Below are positions 45,463 through 55,042 of a stretch of DNA of 64,000 bases, one piece after another. Below the pieces are notes generated by a model. That model was given only the letters and a program-made list of their open reading frames with translations. It did no database searches and was not told the DNA's origin. The DNA is from Saprospiraceae bacterium. Lineage in GTDB: Bacteria > Bacteroidota > Bacteroidia > Chitinophagales > Saprospiraceae. The stretch's first letter is position 1; the number at the start of each line of letters is the position of its first letter. The stretch lies in assembly GCA_016715465.1 (NCBI GenBank), contig JADKAA010000024.1, positions 558,001-622,000 of the forward strand. The letters run 5' to 3'. The position numbers were made by a program, and so were the translations under genes.

Positions 45463-46036
45463 GGCGTGACATAATTGTAGCCATCGGTGAAGCCGGTGGC
45501 GGGTAGAGAAGTACAAACAAGTTTTGGCGGCATTTTTGAAAGATGTGCAACATCCATAAAAAAAGATGACAAAACCCATAACCACGTTCATTGCAAGGGA
45601 TTGGCAGCATCCACTCACAATTAGAGAATTGTTGTTGTTACTGGCAGATGGGCACAGCTTGCATTTTTGGTAAAAATCCAAACGCCGAAGGCGTGACATA
45701 ATTGTAGCCATCGGTGAAGCCGGTGGCGGGTAGAGAAGTACAAACAAGTTTTGGCGGCATTTTTGAAAGATGTGCAACATCCATCAAAAATGATGACAAA
45801 ACCCATAACCACGTTCATTGCAAGGGATTGGCAGCATCCACTCACAATTAGAGAATTGTTGTTGTTACTGGCAGATGGGCACAGCTTGCATTTTTGGTAA
45901 AAATCCAAACGCCGAAGGCGTGACATAATTGTAGCCATCGGTGAAGCCGGTGGCGGGTAGAGAAGTACAAACAAGTTTTGGCGGCATTTTTGAAAGATGT
46001 GCAACATCCATCAAAAATGATGACAAAACCCATAAC
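45463..46036. repeat. 227-bp tandem repeat, about 2.5 copies
   Basis: The landmark GGCGTGACATAATTGTAGCC occurs at 45463, 45690 and 45917, exactly 227 bp apart. The third copy is cut after about 120 bp. Each copy holds two potential hairpins: ACGCC-GAA-GGCGT, and GCCATCGG...CCGGTGGC. The copies are almost identical. Frames open on the minus strand across them look like by-products of the repeat. No gene is supported here. Confidence 0.92.
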
Positions 46037-46071
46037 TCCGATGCGCCGACGCCCGGATACCAAGAAAAAGT

Positions 46072-46079
46072 TATCTTTG
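46072..46079 (+). promoter_or_regulatory. -7 promoter box for the MFS exporter gene
   Basis: TATCTTTG, an exact TAnnTTTG, ends 10 nt before the ATG at 46090, leaving a leader of only a few nucleotides. Confidence 0.45.
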
Positions 46080-46089
46080 TAGCCTTAAT

Positions 46090-47334
46090 ATGGAGACAAC
46101 AAAACTAGATCCTTACGCCGCCCTGCGGTATGCCGATTTCAGGTTTTTTCTGGGCACTCAGTTTACTTATACAGTAGCTGTGCTCATCCAGGAAGTGGTC
46201 TTGGGTTATTATCTGTACGAAGTAACGGGAGACCCGCTGGCCCTGGGCCTCATTGGATTGTTTGAAGCGATCCCTTACCTGGCCCTGGCTCTTTTTGGAG
46301 GGCACGCGGCAGATTTGTTCGATAAAAAAAACATCGCAAGGATCAGTATTTTAGCCATGATCACCATCTCATCCCTGCTCATGTATGGTTTACACCTGTA
46401 CAAAGGCAGTGATGAGGGCAGATATATCATTTATGCCGCCGTCTTTTTAATTGGAGTCGCCAGGGGTTTTCTGGGGCCTGCCTGGTCGAGCATCAAAGCC
46501 TTCCTGGTTGACCAGCAGCACTATTCCAATGCCGCGAGCTGGGCATCCCAGTTCTGGCAGGGCGGCATGATCACCGGTCCCGCCGTTGCCGGGTTTTTAT
46601 ACGCCTACCTGGGTCTGGAATACACCCTGTTTGTGGTCATTGGACTTTTTGTATTGTCCTTTCTTTCTGCCAGCATGATCAAGGCAAAATCCCATGTAGA
46701 AAAAACTTCGCCCGTCAACCTTTGGCAAAGCCTGAGAGAGGGTTATCACTTTGTCACCGGGTCGCGCATTCTCATCTATGCCATCGCCCTCGACATGTTT
46801 TCTGTGCTCTTTGGGGGCGTCATCGCCATCCTGCCTGTCTTCGCCAAAGACATCCTGCAAGTGGGCCCCGAAGGACTGGGCATCCTGCGTGCAGCACCCG
46901 GCATTGGTGCCGTCCTTACAATGTTTGGCACGGCCTTTTATCCGCCCACGCGAAAAGCGTGGAGAAACATGCTGCTCGCTGTGTTGGGCTTTGGTCTGGC
47001 CACCCTGGTCTTTGCCCTCTCTAAAAACTTTTATTTATCCATTGCCGCACTTTTCTTCACCGGCGCCTTCGACAGCATCAGCGTTGTGGTTCGTCAGACC
47101 ATCCTCCAGGTATTGCCACCGGATGAAATGCGTGGTCGCGTCAATTCCATCAATGGCATCTTCGTGAGCTGCTCCAACGAACTCGGCGCATTCGAATCGG
47201 GCGTCGCCGCAAAACTGCTGGGCACCGTACCTTCCGTGATCTTCGGCGCTTCCATGACCATTGTGAGCATCGGCATCATCTACTATAAGACCCGGGATTT
47301 ACTTGGGGTGAATTTGCTGGACAGAAAGAGATAA
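46090..47334 (+). CDS. MFS transporter (EntS-like exporter type)
   Basis: The 414-residue inner membrane protein has about 12 hydrophobic helices. It begins with the MFS_3 pattern ALRYADFRFFLGTQFTYTVAVLIQEVVLGYYLY and has the loop signature GHAADLFDKKNIAR between helices 2 and 3. Late motifs include GVIAILPVFAKDIL and LPPDEMRGRVNSINGIF. This subgroup includes enterobactin exporters and many drug or metabolite exporters; the substrate here is unknown. No siderophore gene is nearby. Confidence 0.88.
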   Translation: METTKLDPYAALRYADFRFFLGTQFTYTVAVLIQEVVLGYYLYEVTGDPLALGLIGLFEAIPYLALALFGGHAADLFDKKNIARISILAMITISSLLMYGLHLYKGSDEGRYIIYAAVFLIGVARGFLGPAWSSIKAFLVDQQHYSNAASWASQFWQGGMITGPAVAGFLYAYLGLEYTLFVVIGLFVLSFLSASMIKAKSHVEKTSPVNLWQSLREGYHFVTGSRILIYAIALDMFSVLFGGVIAILPVFAKDILQVGPEGLGILRAAPGIGAVLTMFGTAFYPPTRKAWRNMLLAVLGFGLATLVFALSKNFYLSIAALFFTGAFDSISVVVRQTILQVLPPDEMRGRVNSINGIFVSCSNELGAFESGVAAKLLGTVPSVIFGASMTIVSIGIIYYKTRDLLGVNLLDRKR

Positions 47335-47565
47335 CCCGTTTTTATAAAACCCATATTGACCTGGTGACGGGTTTCGGGTAATCTCAAACCAAAAACCGTA
47401 ATCGGTTACCAAAACAAAGAGGGCATTTCCCGCAGAATTCGCAGAAAGATTGTCGATCTATTGGCAATGGATATTAAAATTAAAATAGTCTGTCTTGTAG
47501 GTTATGTCAATCGCGCAGAAAACGCTGAAGAATTATTTTATTCCTCAGCGCATTCAGCGAACCTG

Positions 47566-47588
47566 TCTAACTGGCGCAGCCAGGTAGA
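47566..47588. repeat. REP-like palindrome, copy c
   Basis: TCTA-A-CTGGC-GCA-GCCAG-G-TAGA, 3-nt loop variant. Confidence 0.8.
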
Positions 47589-47930
47589 TGAGACATTTTA
47601 AGTTTGTTGGGTAAATTACATTATCAGGGAAATGTATTGAAGATGGAATTTCTTCTGCGAATTCCGCGAGAAATAAACCCCAGGCCTTCAGGTATTTATC
47701 ATGCTATGAAGTGAGATATGGGATACAGGTAATCATACAGGGTGCCTGTATAAGGAGGATTTTTCCCGCAGATAACGCTGAAACATAACCCACTTACTTG
47801 CAAGGGTTTTTAAACAATTGTATAGTATACTCATTTGGCAAAGCCACTTTCGCAGATCCTATCTACCAGCGTAGCCGGGTAGAAGTCGCTGAAGAAATAT
47901 TATTCATGCTCAGCGTTGTCAGCGAACCTG

Positions 47931-47953
47931 TCTAACTGGCGCAGCCAGGTAGA
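47931..47953. repeat. REP-like palindrome, copy d
   Basis: Identical to copy c. Degenerate relatives lie at about 47860-47884 and 48113-48133. Confidence 0.8.
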
Positions 47954-48152
47954 TTGGGCAAATTGAGTTAGGTGAGTAAATTTTATTTTTATAGAAATAT
48001 ACTGATGATGGAAACTCTTCAGCGTATTCCGCAGGAAACAAAGCTAGGTCTTATGGAATATCTAAAAATATGGGGTGAACCATACAATAAAGGCAACCAT
48101 ACAGTTGTCTAAATCGCGCTGCCAGGTAGATACCCTAAGATTTCAACACGTT

Positions 48153-48240
48153 TCCATGCTATGCGCAGTGGCGCATAGTTCGCGCCTAAATTAAGCCACT
48201 GGCTTAATTTTTTACGGCACTCATCCCGATTCCCATGATT
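48153..48240 (+). repeat. Terminator-type dispersed element, copy 3
   Basis: The hairpin at 48188-48210 is AAATTAAGCC-ACT-GGCTTAATTT. Compared with copies 1 and 2, a G-C pair has become an A-T pair by changes on both arms. A T-run follows. It lies about 150 bp beyond the lon stop codon. Confidence 0.85.
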
Positions 48241-48358
48241 CACCGATTCACCGATTCACCGATTCACCGACCTGTCTAACTGGCGTTAGCCAGGTAGATT
48301 CTTCCGATTCTCTCGATTCACCGATTCACCGGTTCACCGATTTCCCGATTTCCCGAAT
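48225..48358. repeat. CCGATTCA octamer array with REP-like palindrome at the lon 3' end
   Basis: CCGATTCA runs at about 48240-48270 and 48318-48340 flank REP-like palindrome copy e at 48275-48298 (loop GTTA). This is the same composite arrangement as at 41239-41525. Confidence 0.88.
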
Positions 48359-48363
48359 TACCC

Positions 48364-50754
48364 CTAAAACCCCGAAACCCCCACCGCCTGCTCCAACACT
48401 TCATACATGGTGGATACATAGGTGAATTTTACATCTTTGATGAACTCGGCATTGATCTGCTCTACGTGCCTTTGGTTTTCCTTACACAACATCACTTCCT
48501 TGATGCCCGACCTTTTGGCGGCGAGGATCTTTTCCTTGATGCCGCCTACGGGCAAGACTTTACCGCGGAGCGTGATCTCACCGGTCATGGCGAGGTGCGG
48601 TTTTACCGGTTTATTCTTTAGGGCACTGACGATGGCTGACAACATCGTGATGCCGGCGCTGGGTCCGTCCTTAGGGATGGCACCTTCCGGAATGTGGATG
48701 TGGATGTCTGTCTTTTCAAACAGGTCTGCATCGATGTCCAGACTTGCAGCGTGGGCTTTGATGAAACTAAGAGCCGTTGTTGCCGACTCTTTCATTACAT
48801 CACCCAGATTGCCCGTGAGGGTGAGTTTGCCTTTGCCTTTGGAGGTAGATGCTTCAATGTAAAGAATGTCACCTCCAACTTTGGTCCAGGCCAAGCCTAC
48901 GGCTACTCCCGGGAGTGATTCTACGGTATATTTTTCGCCCAGAAAGCGAATCGGCCCGAGGATTTTTTCCACCGTGTCGATGTCCGGTTTTTTGTTATAT
49001 TTTTCGTTGGATGCCTTTTTGACGGCAATGTGTCGCATGACACTGCCGATCGTTCGCTCCAGGTTTCGCACCCCTGATTCGCGGGTGTAGTCCTGGATGA
49101 TTTTTTCCAGTACGGCATCTTCGAGCACTACGTCCTTGGCCTCCAGTCCGTTTTCCTTTTTCTGCTTCGGTACCAGGTGTTTCTTGGCGATCTCTATTTT
49201 TTCTTCGGTGCTGTATCCGGACAATTCTATGACCTCCATCCGGTCGAGCAGGGCGGGTTGAATGGAATTAAGGCTGTTGGCAGTGGCAATAAAGAGTACT
49301 TTGGAAAGGTCGTAATCCACTTCCAGGTAGTTGTCGTAAAATGCCGAATTTTGCTCCGGGTCCAACGCCTCCAGCAATGCCGATGACGGGTCTCCCCGGT
49401 GGTCGGTGCCCAACTTGTCGATCTCATCCAGAATGAAAACAGGGTTGCCGCTGCCACATTTCTTTAATGCTTTGATGATCCTGCCCGGCATGGCGCCTAT
49501 GTACGTCTTGCGATGACCGCGGATCTCACTCTCATCGTGTAGTCCGCCCAGCGACATGCGCAGGAAATTTCTTTTCAGGGCCTTGGCTATAGATCGTCCC
49601 AGACTGGTTTTACCCACGCCCGGCGGGCCCACCAGGCAAAGGATCGGCGCCTTCATGTCCTTCCTCAGTTTCAGTACCGCCAAATGTTCCAGGATGCGAT
49701 CCTTGATGTCTTCAAGTCCGTAATGGTCGTCATCCAGCACCTTTTTTACATTGGGCAGGTTGAAGTTGTCTTTGGTATATACCGACCAGGGCAGGTCGAG
49801 CAGGGTTTCGAGGTAATTGAGCGTCACCGAATATTCAGCGATCTGCGGATTAATGCGGCGGGCCTTTTGTATTTCCTTGGCAAAGTGGTCGGCAATGTCC
49901 TTGGGCCATTTTTTATCTCTGGCCCTTCTTTCCAACTCGGTGAGTTCGATGTCCTGCGGAGATCCACCCAATTCTTCCTGAATGGTGCGCAGTTGCTGGT
50001 TGAGGTAATAGTCGCGCTGTTGTTTATCGATGTCCACCCGCACTTTGGACTCGATCTGGTCTTTGATTTCCAGCATCTGTAATTCCTGATTCAGGTATTC
50101 CAGGATCTTCCTGCCTTTTTCCTTGAGGTTTCCAATTTCCAGTAACTCTTGTTTTACGGTGGAATTTACATTGAGGTTCGATGCGATAAAGTTGAAGAGG
50201 TAAGCCGGGCTCTTGATGTTTTGGAGCATCATCATTGCCTCATTGGGTATATTGGGTGACAGTTCGATAATCTTTTTCGATAGTTCTGTGATCGACGCAT
50301 GCATGGCTTGAAACTCCATGTCGTCTTCCGGCACAGCTTCTTCCAGGAAATAAGCTTTTACTTCAAAATAGGGGTCGTATTTGGTGAAATCCTCAATGAA
50401 TATTTTTTTCCTGCCCTGCAATATGGCGGTAGTGCTGCCGTCCGGCATTTTCAACACCTTCATGAGCTTGGCTACCACGCCGATCTTATACAAATCGGCG
50501 GGTTGGGGTTCTTCGACGGTAAAATCGCGCTGTGTTACCACGGCAATGTTCTTGGTTCCTTTGTCCGACTTTTTCAAGGCCAGGAGTGACTTATCCCTTC
50601 CAATGGTGATCGGAATGACTACCCCCGGGAACAGCACCGTGTTTTTCAGCGCGATGAGGGGTAAATTATCTTCATATACTTCATTAAGACTTTTTTCCTC
50701 ATCCTCCAGGGTGAGCATGGGCAAAAACTCTCCGGCATTTTCTCTGTGATTCAC
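48364..50754 (-). CDS. lon: ATP-dependent protease Lon
   Basis: Lon degrades misfolded and regulatory proteins in the cytoplasm. The 796-residue protein has the N-terminal substrate-binding LON domain (about 30-240; LPLIALKNTVLFPGVVIPI). The AAA+ module has Walker A GPPGVGKT and Walker B VFILDEIDK. The C-terminal protease domain has catalytic Ser699 (KDGPSAGIT) and Lys742 (GGIKEKIL), with the same 43-residue spacing as the E. coli enzyme. The start ATG at 50754 gives a normal length. Confidence 0.98.
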   Translation of the reverse strand: MNHRENAGEFLPMLTLEDEEKSLNEVYEDNLPLIALKNTVLFPGVVIPITIGRDKSLLALKKSDKGTKNIAVVTQRDFTVEEPQPADLYKIGVVAKLMKVLKMPDGSTTAILQGRKKIFIEDFTKYDPYFEVKAYFLEEAVPEDDMEFQAMHASITELSKKIIELSPNIPNEAMMMLQNIKSPAYLFNFIASNLNVNSTVKQELLEIGNLKEKGRKILEYLNQELQMLEIKDQIESKVRVDIDKQQRDYYLNQQLRTIQEELGGSPQDIELTELERRARDKKWPKDIADHFAKEIQKARRINPQIAEYSVTLNYLETLLDLPWSVYTKDNFNLPNVKKVLDDDHYGLEDIKDRILEHLAVLKLRKDMKAPILCLVGPPGVGKTSLGRSIAKALKRNFLRMSLGGLHDESEIRGHRKTYIGAMPGRIIKALKKCGSGNPVFILDEIDKLGTDHRGDPSSALLEALDPEQNSAFYDNYLEVDYDLSKVLFIATANSLNSIQPALLDRMEVIELSGYSTEEKIEIAKKHLVPKQKKENGLEAKDVVLEDAVLEKIIQDYTRESGVRNLERTIGSVMRHIAVKKASNEKYNKKPDIDTVEKILGPIRFLGEKYTVESLPGVAVGLAWTKVGGDILYIEASTSKGKGKLTLTGNLGDVMKESATTALSFIKAHAASLDIDADLFEKTDIHIHIPEGAIPKDGPSAGITMLSAIVSALKNKPVKPHLAMTGEITLRGKVLPVGGIKEKILAAKRSGIKEVMLCKENQRHVEQINAEFIKDVKFTYVSTMYEVLEQAVGVSGF

Positions 50755-50818
50755 TTTTGGTCTTTTTTATTAAACTACTTAGGCACAGGAGTGGCTCAAT
50801 ATTCATACCAAGCCGTTT

Positions 50819-50870
50819 TTTCTGACTTTTTATGCAATTTAGGGTTATCAATGCGACAAAAAGTCAGAAA
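50819..50870. promoter_or_regulatory. Inverted repeat in the lon upstream region
   Basis: TTTCTGACTTTTT (50819-50831) and AAAAAGTCAGAAA (50858-50870) are perfect 13-bp arms around 26 nt. It is about 65 bp upstream of lon and could be an operator or a terminator-like structure. Apart from this and the -7 box at 51145, I see nothing in 50755-51235. Confidence 0.5.
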
Positions 50871-51144
50871 CATGTGCTGAATTGCTTTGGTAAGAGCTGC
50901 TCTGTCTTTCTGTAAATTGTAACTTTCGCCATACACTTTCCAATGCGAAGCGTCCTTTTAAAATTGTCATAATTTGAGAAAAGACATTGGATATCTGGCA
51001 GCGTACTTGATGCTACATTGCATTGTGATTGTCCGGTTTTAACATAAGCCCAATTAAAATCTATTTTATTAGATAAACATAGCTAGAAATGGAAAATATA
51101 TGAAGTATTAACGAATTAATATGCTTAAATTGTGAAAAAATCAG

Positions 51145-51152
51145 TATATTTG
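51145..51152 (+). promoter_or_regulatory. -7 promoter box before the metzincin/beta-helix gene
   Basis: TATATTTG, an exact TAnnTTTG, 83 nt before the putative ATG at 51236. Confidence 0.4.
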
Positions 51153-51235
51153 AAAGATTGTTTTACCTGGTGGTGGAAACTAAGATTGATCCAGAGCAAA
51201 ACAAAAATTATTCTCTAACAGCTAAACTATCTATC

Positions 51236-54200
51236 ATGACAAGGAATTTAATTTCATTTTTTACCAAGGGGGGGGTATAATATATGGTATTATTTAATTA
51301 AACTTCATTTCATTTTCGATAAGGTAAATTTTAAACTCTGCCCGACACTACCAAGTAGAATTTCTAAAATTGTTTTACTGATCATTTTTACCACTTCAAA
51401 TAATACAAACATCGCGAATGCTCAACAACAAACTATTAAGGTCATAGATTTTGGAATATCTTATGACCAATTTTTTGCCGATAAATGGGGAAATCAGACT
51501 TTGATTAAAATTGGTGAGCTACAAGATGCATTAACCCAATTTTATGATACACAAGGTATTTACATAAATTTTGTGGGTACAGTTAGATTTAATATAGGAT
51601 ATACTACAAACAGTTATTCAATAAGAAGTCAAGCAGCGAGTGCGTGGGAAACTGTGTGTTTTGAGCGAGATATGGTTCATCACTTAACAGCCATACAAAA
51701 TCTTGGAAGAGGTGAATCTTCCGGTGAGAATGTTTGTGAAGTAAATTATTATGATGAAATAAATGGTGTTTCTTTTTCAAATCATGAGGATTCAAATGTG
51801 GATTGGATTTCAACATTGCATGAGGTTGGTCATGATTTAGGATTTGGTCACGTTGACGAGAGTTTATTTTCAGCTCAGAACGGTAATTATTTAATGTGCG
51901 AACAAGGTCCTCCTAATTCCAACAATTCATCAATTTTGCTTACCCAGTTGCAAATAGACAGATTGACCACAGGCATAAACCCACAATCTGAACCTTGTGT
52001 ATTTGAAAATGCAAATACTGATTGTAAATTTTGCGATGTAAAAGCCACATATACAATTGATAAAGATTTCGTAAAGCTCGGGTGCAATGGGGATAACATC
52101 AGATTGGTAAATATAGATGTAAAAAATGATTGTCACCTCCAGCGAACTGTTACGGCAACTATTTCATATTATCCCAGTCATGCAATTCCATTATCGATCC
52201 CAACACTATTCACAGGGCCCAATGTGATAATTGAAAATATTAATGGCTATGAATTAGAAAAGCATACATATTCCTATTCCTATTCAGGTATATTAGTGGA
52301 AGATGAAGAAGAATGTTATGATTTTAAATTTCAAATTGTAAATGGAGTTTTATATTCAGATAATTCCTATGGAACCAAAATAGCATGCGAAACTATGGTT
52401 TCTGAATCACCCACAAATTTTGATTTAGGAGAAAGTTTTAATTTGAGGTACAAGAAGTTAGTAGATATGTCAGCATATGCCATTGCAAAAGTTGAAGATA
52501 TAAACAGCGTATGTCAGTGTTTGCAGTTGGACCCTCCGGGTGATAGTTTTTGTAAAAATGGTAGGCCCATTAAAGTCGATTTTGGGGGAATATTTGAAGT
52601 AGATCGACAAATTCGATTTTGCGAAGCATGTGAATTGACTTTCAAAGAAAATTCAGAAATATTAGTTAAACAGGGAGGTTTATTGGAATTAAATGGTACA
52701 CAACTCTATTCCTGTGACAACAAACTATGGAAAGGAATAACGGTTGAATCTGGTGGACAATTAATTATTGATGAAGGCACCATAGTAATGGATGCACTGT
52801 ATGGAATAAATATAAAACCTGGTGCAATTGTTCATATTAGGAATTCATTCCTCAACGATAATTACATCGGAATTAATTTGAATAATGGTTCAAAATTGGA
52901 TGTTTTAGAGAACACTACCATTCAAACATTAAATGGTGTAAAACCGACGACGCATATTGGTTCTGAATATTGGTCACAAAATACCTATTGTGGAGTTTTT
53001 GTTAATCCAGGTTCTTTCCTTAAATTAGGGCAAGATTCGAATGGGAATTCTTCTTCAAATACTTTTAAAAATATTAATTTAGGTATTTATGCGCAGGGAT
53101 CAACGGTAATATGCGGCAATGCCAATTTTGAGGGTATTCACAGAAGGCTTCCCTGGGTCGGTCAAATGGGAAGTGCAATATATTTAATAAACTCACTTTA
53201 TAATTATATTTGGCAAAATACCATTATTGATTCTGAAGATGGTTTACGTGCTTACAAAAGTGCGTTACTATGTGATAATAATACCATTGATGTTACAAAT
53301 GTTGGAATAAGTTCGTATATCAATGAAGGAAAATATACGTTTATAAACAACAACAGAATATCTTCCAGGTATATTTGCATTGATGGATTTTACATTGGCA
53401 AAGCCAATATCACCAATAATTTTTTAGAGGGTGGAAATGAAAGAAATGACTATCCATCATCGGGTATCAATGTAAGGCATTTGGTTCAATCTGAAATTTC
53501 TGGAAACACTGTGAACTTCGCCCACACCCAGGACAAACAAATTGCAATTGCCTTAACAACTGGAACCAGGAATACCATTACGGATAACTTTATAACAAGT
53601 GATCAGAATGCTGGCAACTACCACATAGGGTTTGCTTTCCTGGGAGGATATAACAACCAACTAAACTGCAACATTAGCTACGATTACCTCAATGGTATTT
53701 TCCTTGACAATAGCACGGGAAATGAAATTTCCTGCAATTCCATCGCCTCTGATTTGGAAGACATCAGGGTGGACAGGAATTCCATTATTCAAATGATGAA
53801 AGGAAATAGTATGAGCTCCGACAATGTAAATCTGATCCTTTCCAATCCCATAGGTGTTCAACCCCACCATGGAAATAAGTGGTATAATATAGCTGTCTTA
53901 GGAGCTGATGCTACAATACTTTCAGGAACTGAAGTGCAAGAGTCAAGATTTAGTTATGATAAACTAAAGTCTGATACTCAGAATAAAAAATGGTATCCAA
54001 GTGATGGAAACAGCAACGTAAATAGCGACCCCGCCAATCTTTTCTTTGATCAAACAGAAACAACACAAACATATGAATGTAATTCGTGTATAGAAGGTGA
54101 TTTTTTTCAATGGTTCAATTCCAGTCCAAGTCCTACCTCGCTATGCCAATGGCTTACGACCTTTAACGTGAGGATAAGTCCCAAAAGAGTGCTTTGGTGG

Positions 54201-55025
54201 AAAAATTACATATACCGATTAGTAAAGAAATCCGGGATACCCTACAATCAGTTAAGCCTATGTCTAAAAGACCTGATTGATGAGATAGAAAATTCCAAGC
54301 AGCTCCATGTGGAAACGATAAGGAATAGGATCGAACAACTATCCTTTGCCTATAATACTCCTACCATCAATGTCAAATATGAAGAGATCAATGATGTGAT
54401 TGAAAGTGCCAGAGGCAATAATGAGCTAATAAATCTAACTGTCTTACAGGCTAAACTTAGTGAACTACAGGCATTGATTGATGCGGAATTTACCAATTTG
54501 TCTGCTTTAAAATCCGACATTTTAATTTCATTGTTGCTTATAGACAATGACACCGCATACGAAGAAGAGCATATGCTGTACACTGTATTTTCTGACTATG
54601 TCTTTAACGATGTGTTGCCTCAAGATAAAACTACCATTGAGTACTATGCTTCTAATTGCAGTGAGGAGTATGCTGAAAATGTTTATCTGGCTAAGGGACT
54701 TTTATCTATTTCAGATAAGATTGATCCTATCTCAATATCCTGTGAAGAAGCCAATGAGAGAAGTAGGAATGGAGGTAACGATGACCGCGATAATATAGTT
54801 GTTACCCCAACAGTATCCAACGGTACATTTATTATTTACCTACCTGAAGAAAAACAATTCGATTTGCAGTTGTATAATTCAGTTGGAATTATGGTAAATA
54901 GGATCAAGGTAATCTCTGGAAATTATAATTTGGATATTTCGAATTATATAAGTGGTATATACATATTAGCTTTGAAAGATCTGGTTAATGGTAAAGTTAC
55001 AACAGAAAAAGTTGTCAAATTATGA
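51236..55025 (+). CDS. T9SS-secreted metzincin-like protease with beta-helix domain (5' frameshift)
   Basis: The intact frame is open from 51252, but it has no usual start codon before TTG 51501. That start would drop the signal-like segment KIVLLIIFTTSNNTNIANAQ encoded just upstream. ATG 51236 joins this frame if one G is removed from the G8 run at 51268-51275, giving about 1,262 residues; the exact start is uncertain. Counting from TTG 51501, residues 107-117 are HEVGHDLGFGH, the metzincin zinc motif HExxHxxGxxH, followed by a possible Met-turn (NYLMCE). The middle (from about 52640) is a right-handed beta-helix region rich in short repeats such as GIYAQGSTVICGNANFEG. The last 75 residues are a T9SS sorting domain (PTVSNGTFIIYLP...NYISGIYILAL). 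It is likely a surface or secreted protease. Confidence 0.8.
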
Positions 55026-55042
55026 TTCAACTAAAGATTAAC

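Larger units (their letters stand above)
47520..48050. repeat. Two degenerate copies of a roughly 165-bp intergenic repeat
   Basis: Segments 47520-47680 and 47885-48045 share this order: CGCTGAAGAA, a palindromic CTCAGCG...CAGCGAACCTG, a REP-like palindrome, then a divergent spacer, then TTC(A/T)GCG-ATTCCGC-GAAA near the end. Shorter CGCAGA/CGCTGAA motifs recur from 47425 to 48035. No coding frame is supported in 47335-48363. Confidence 0.7.

Noticed and set aside
45378..46063. Minus-strand open frames in the 227-bp repeat (starting MLHIFQKCRQNL)
   Set aside because: They exist only because the repeat unit lacks stops in one frame; the repeat carries palindromes and shows no coding signals.
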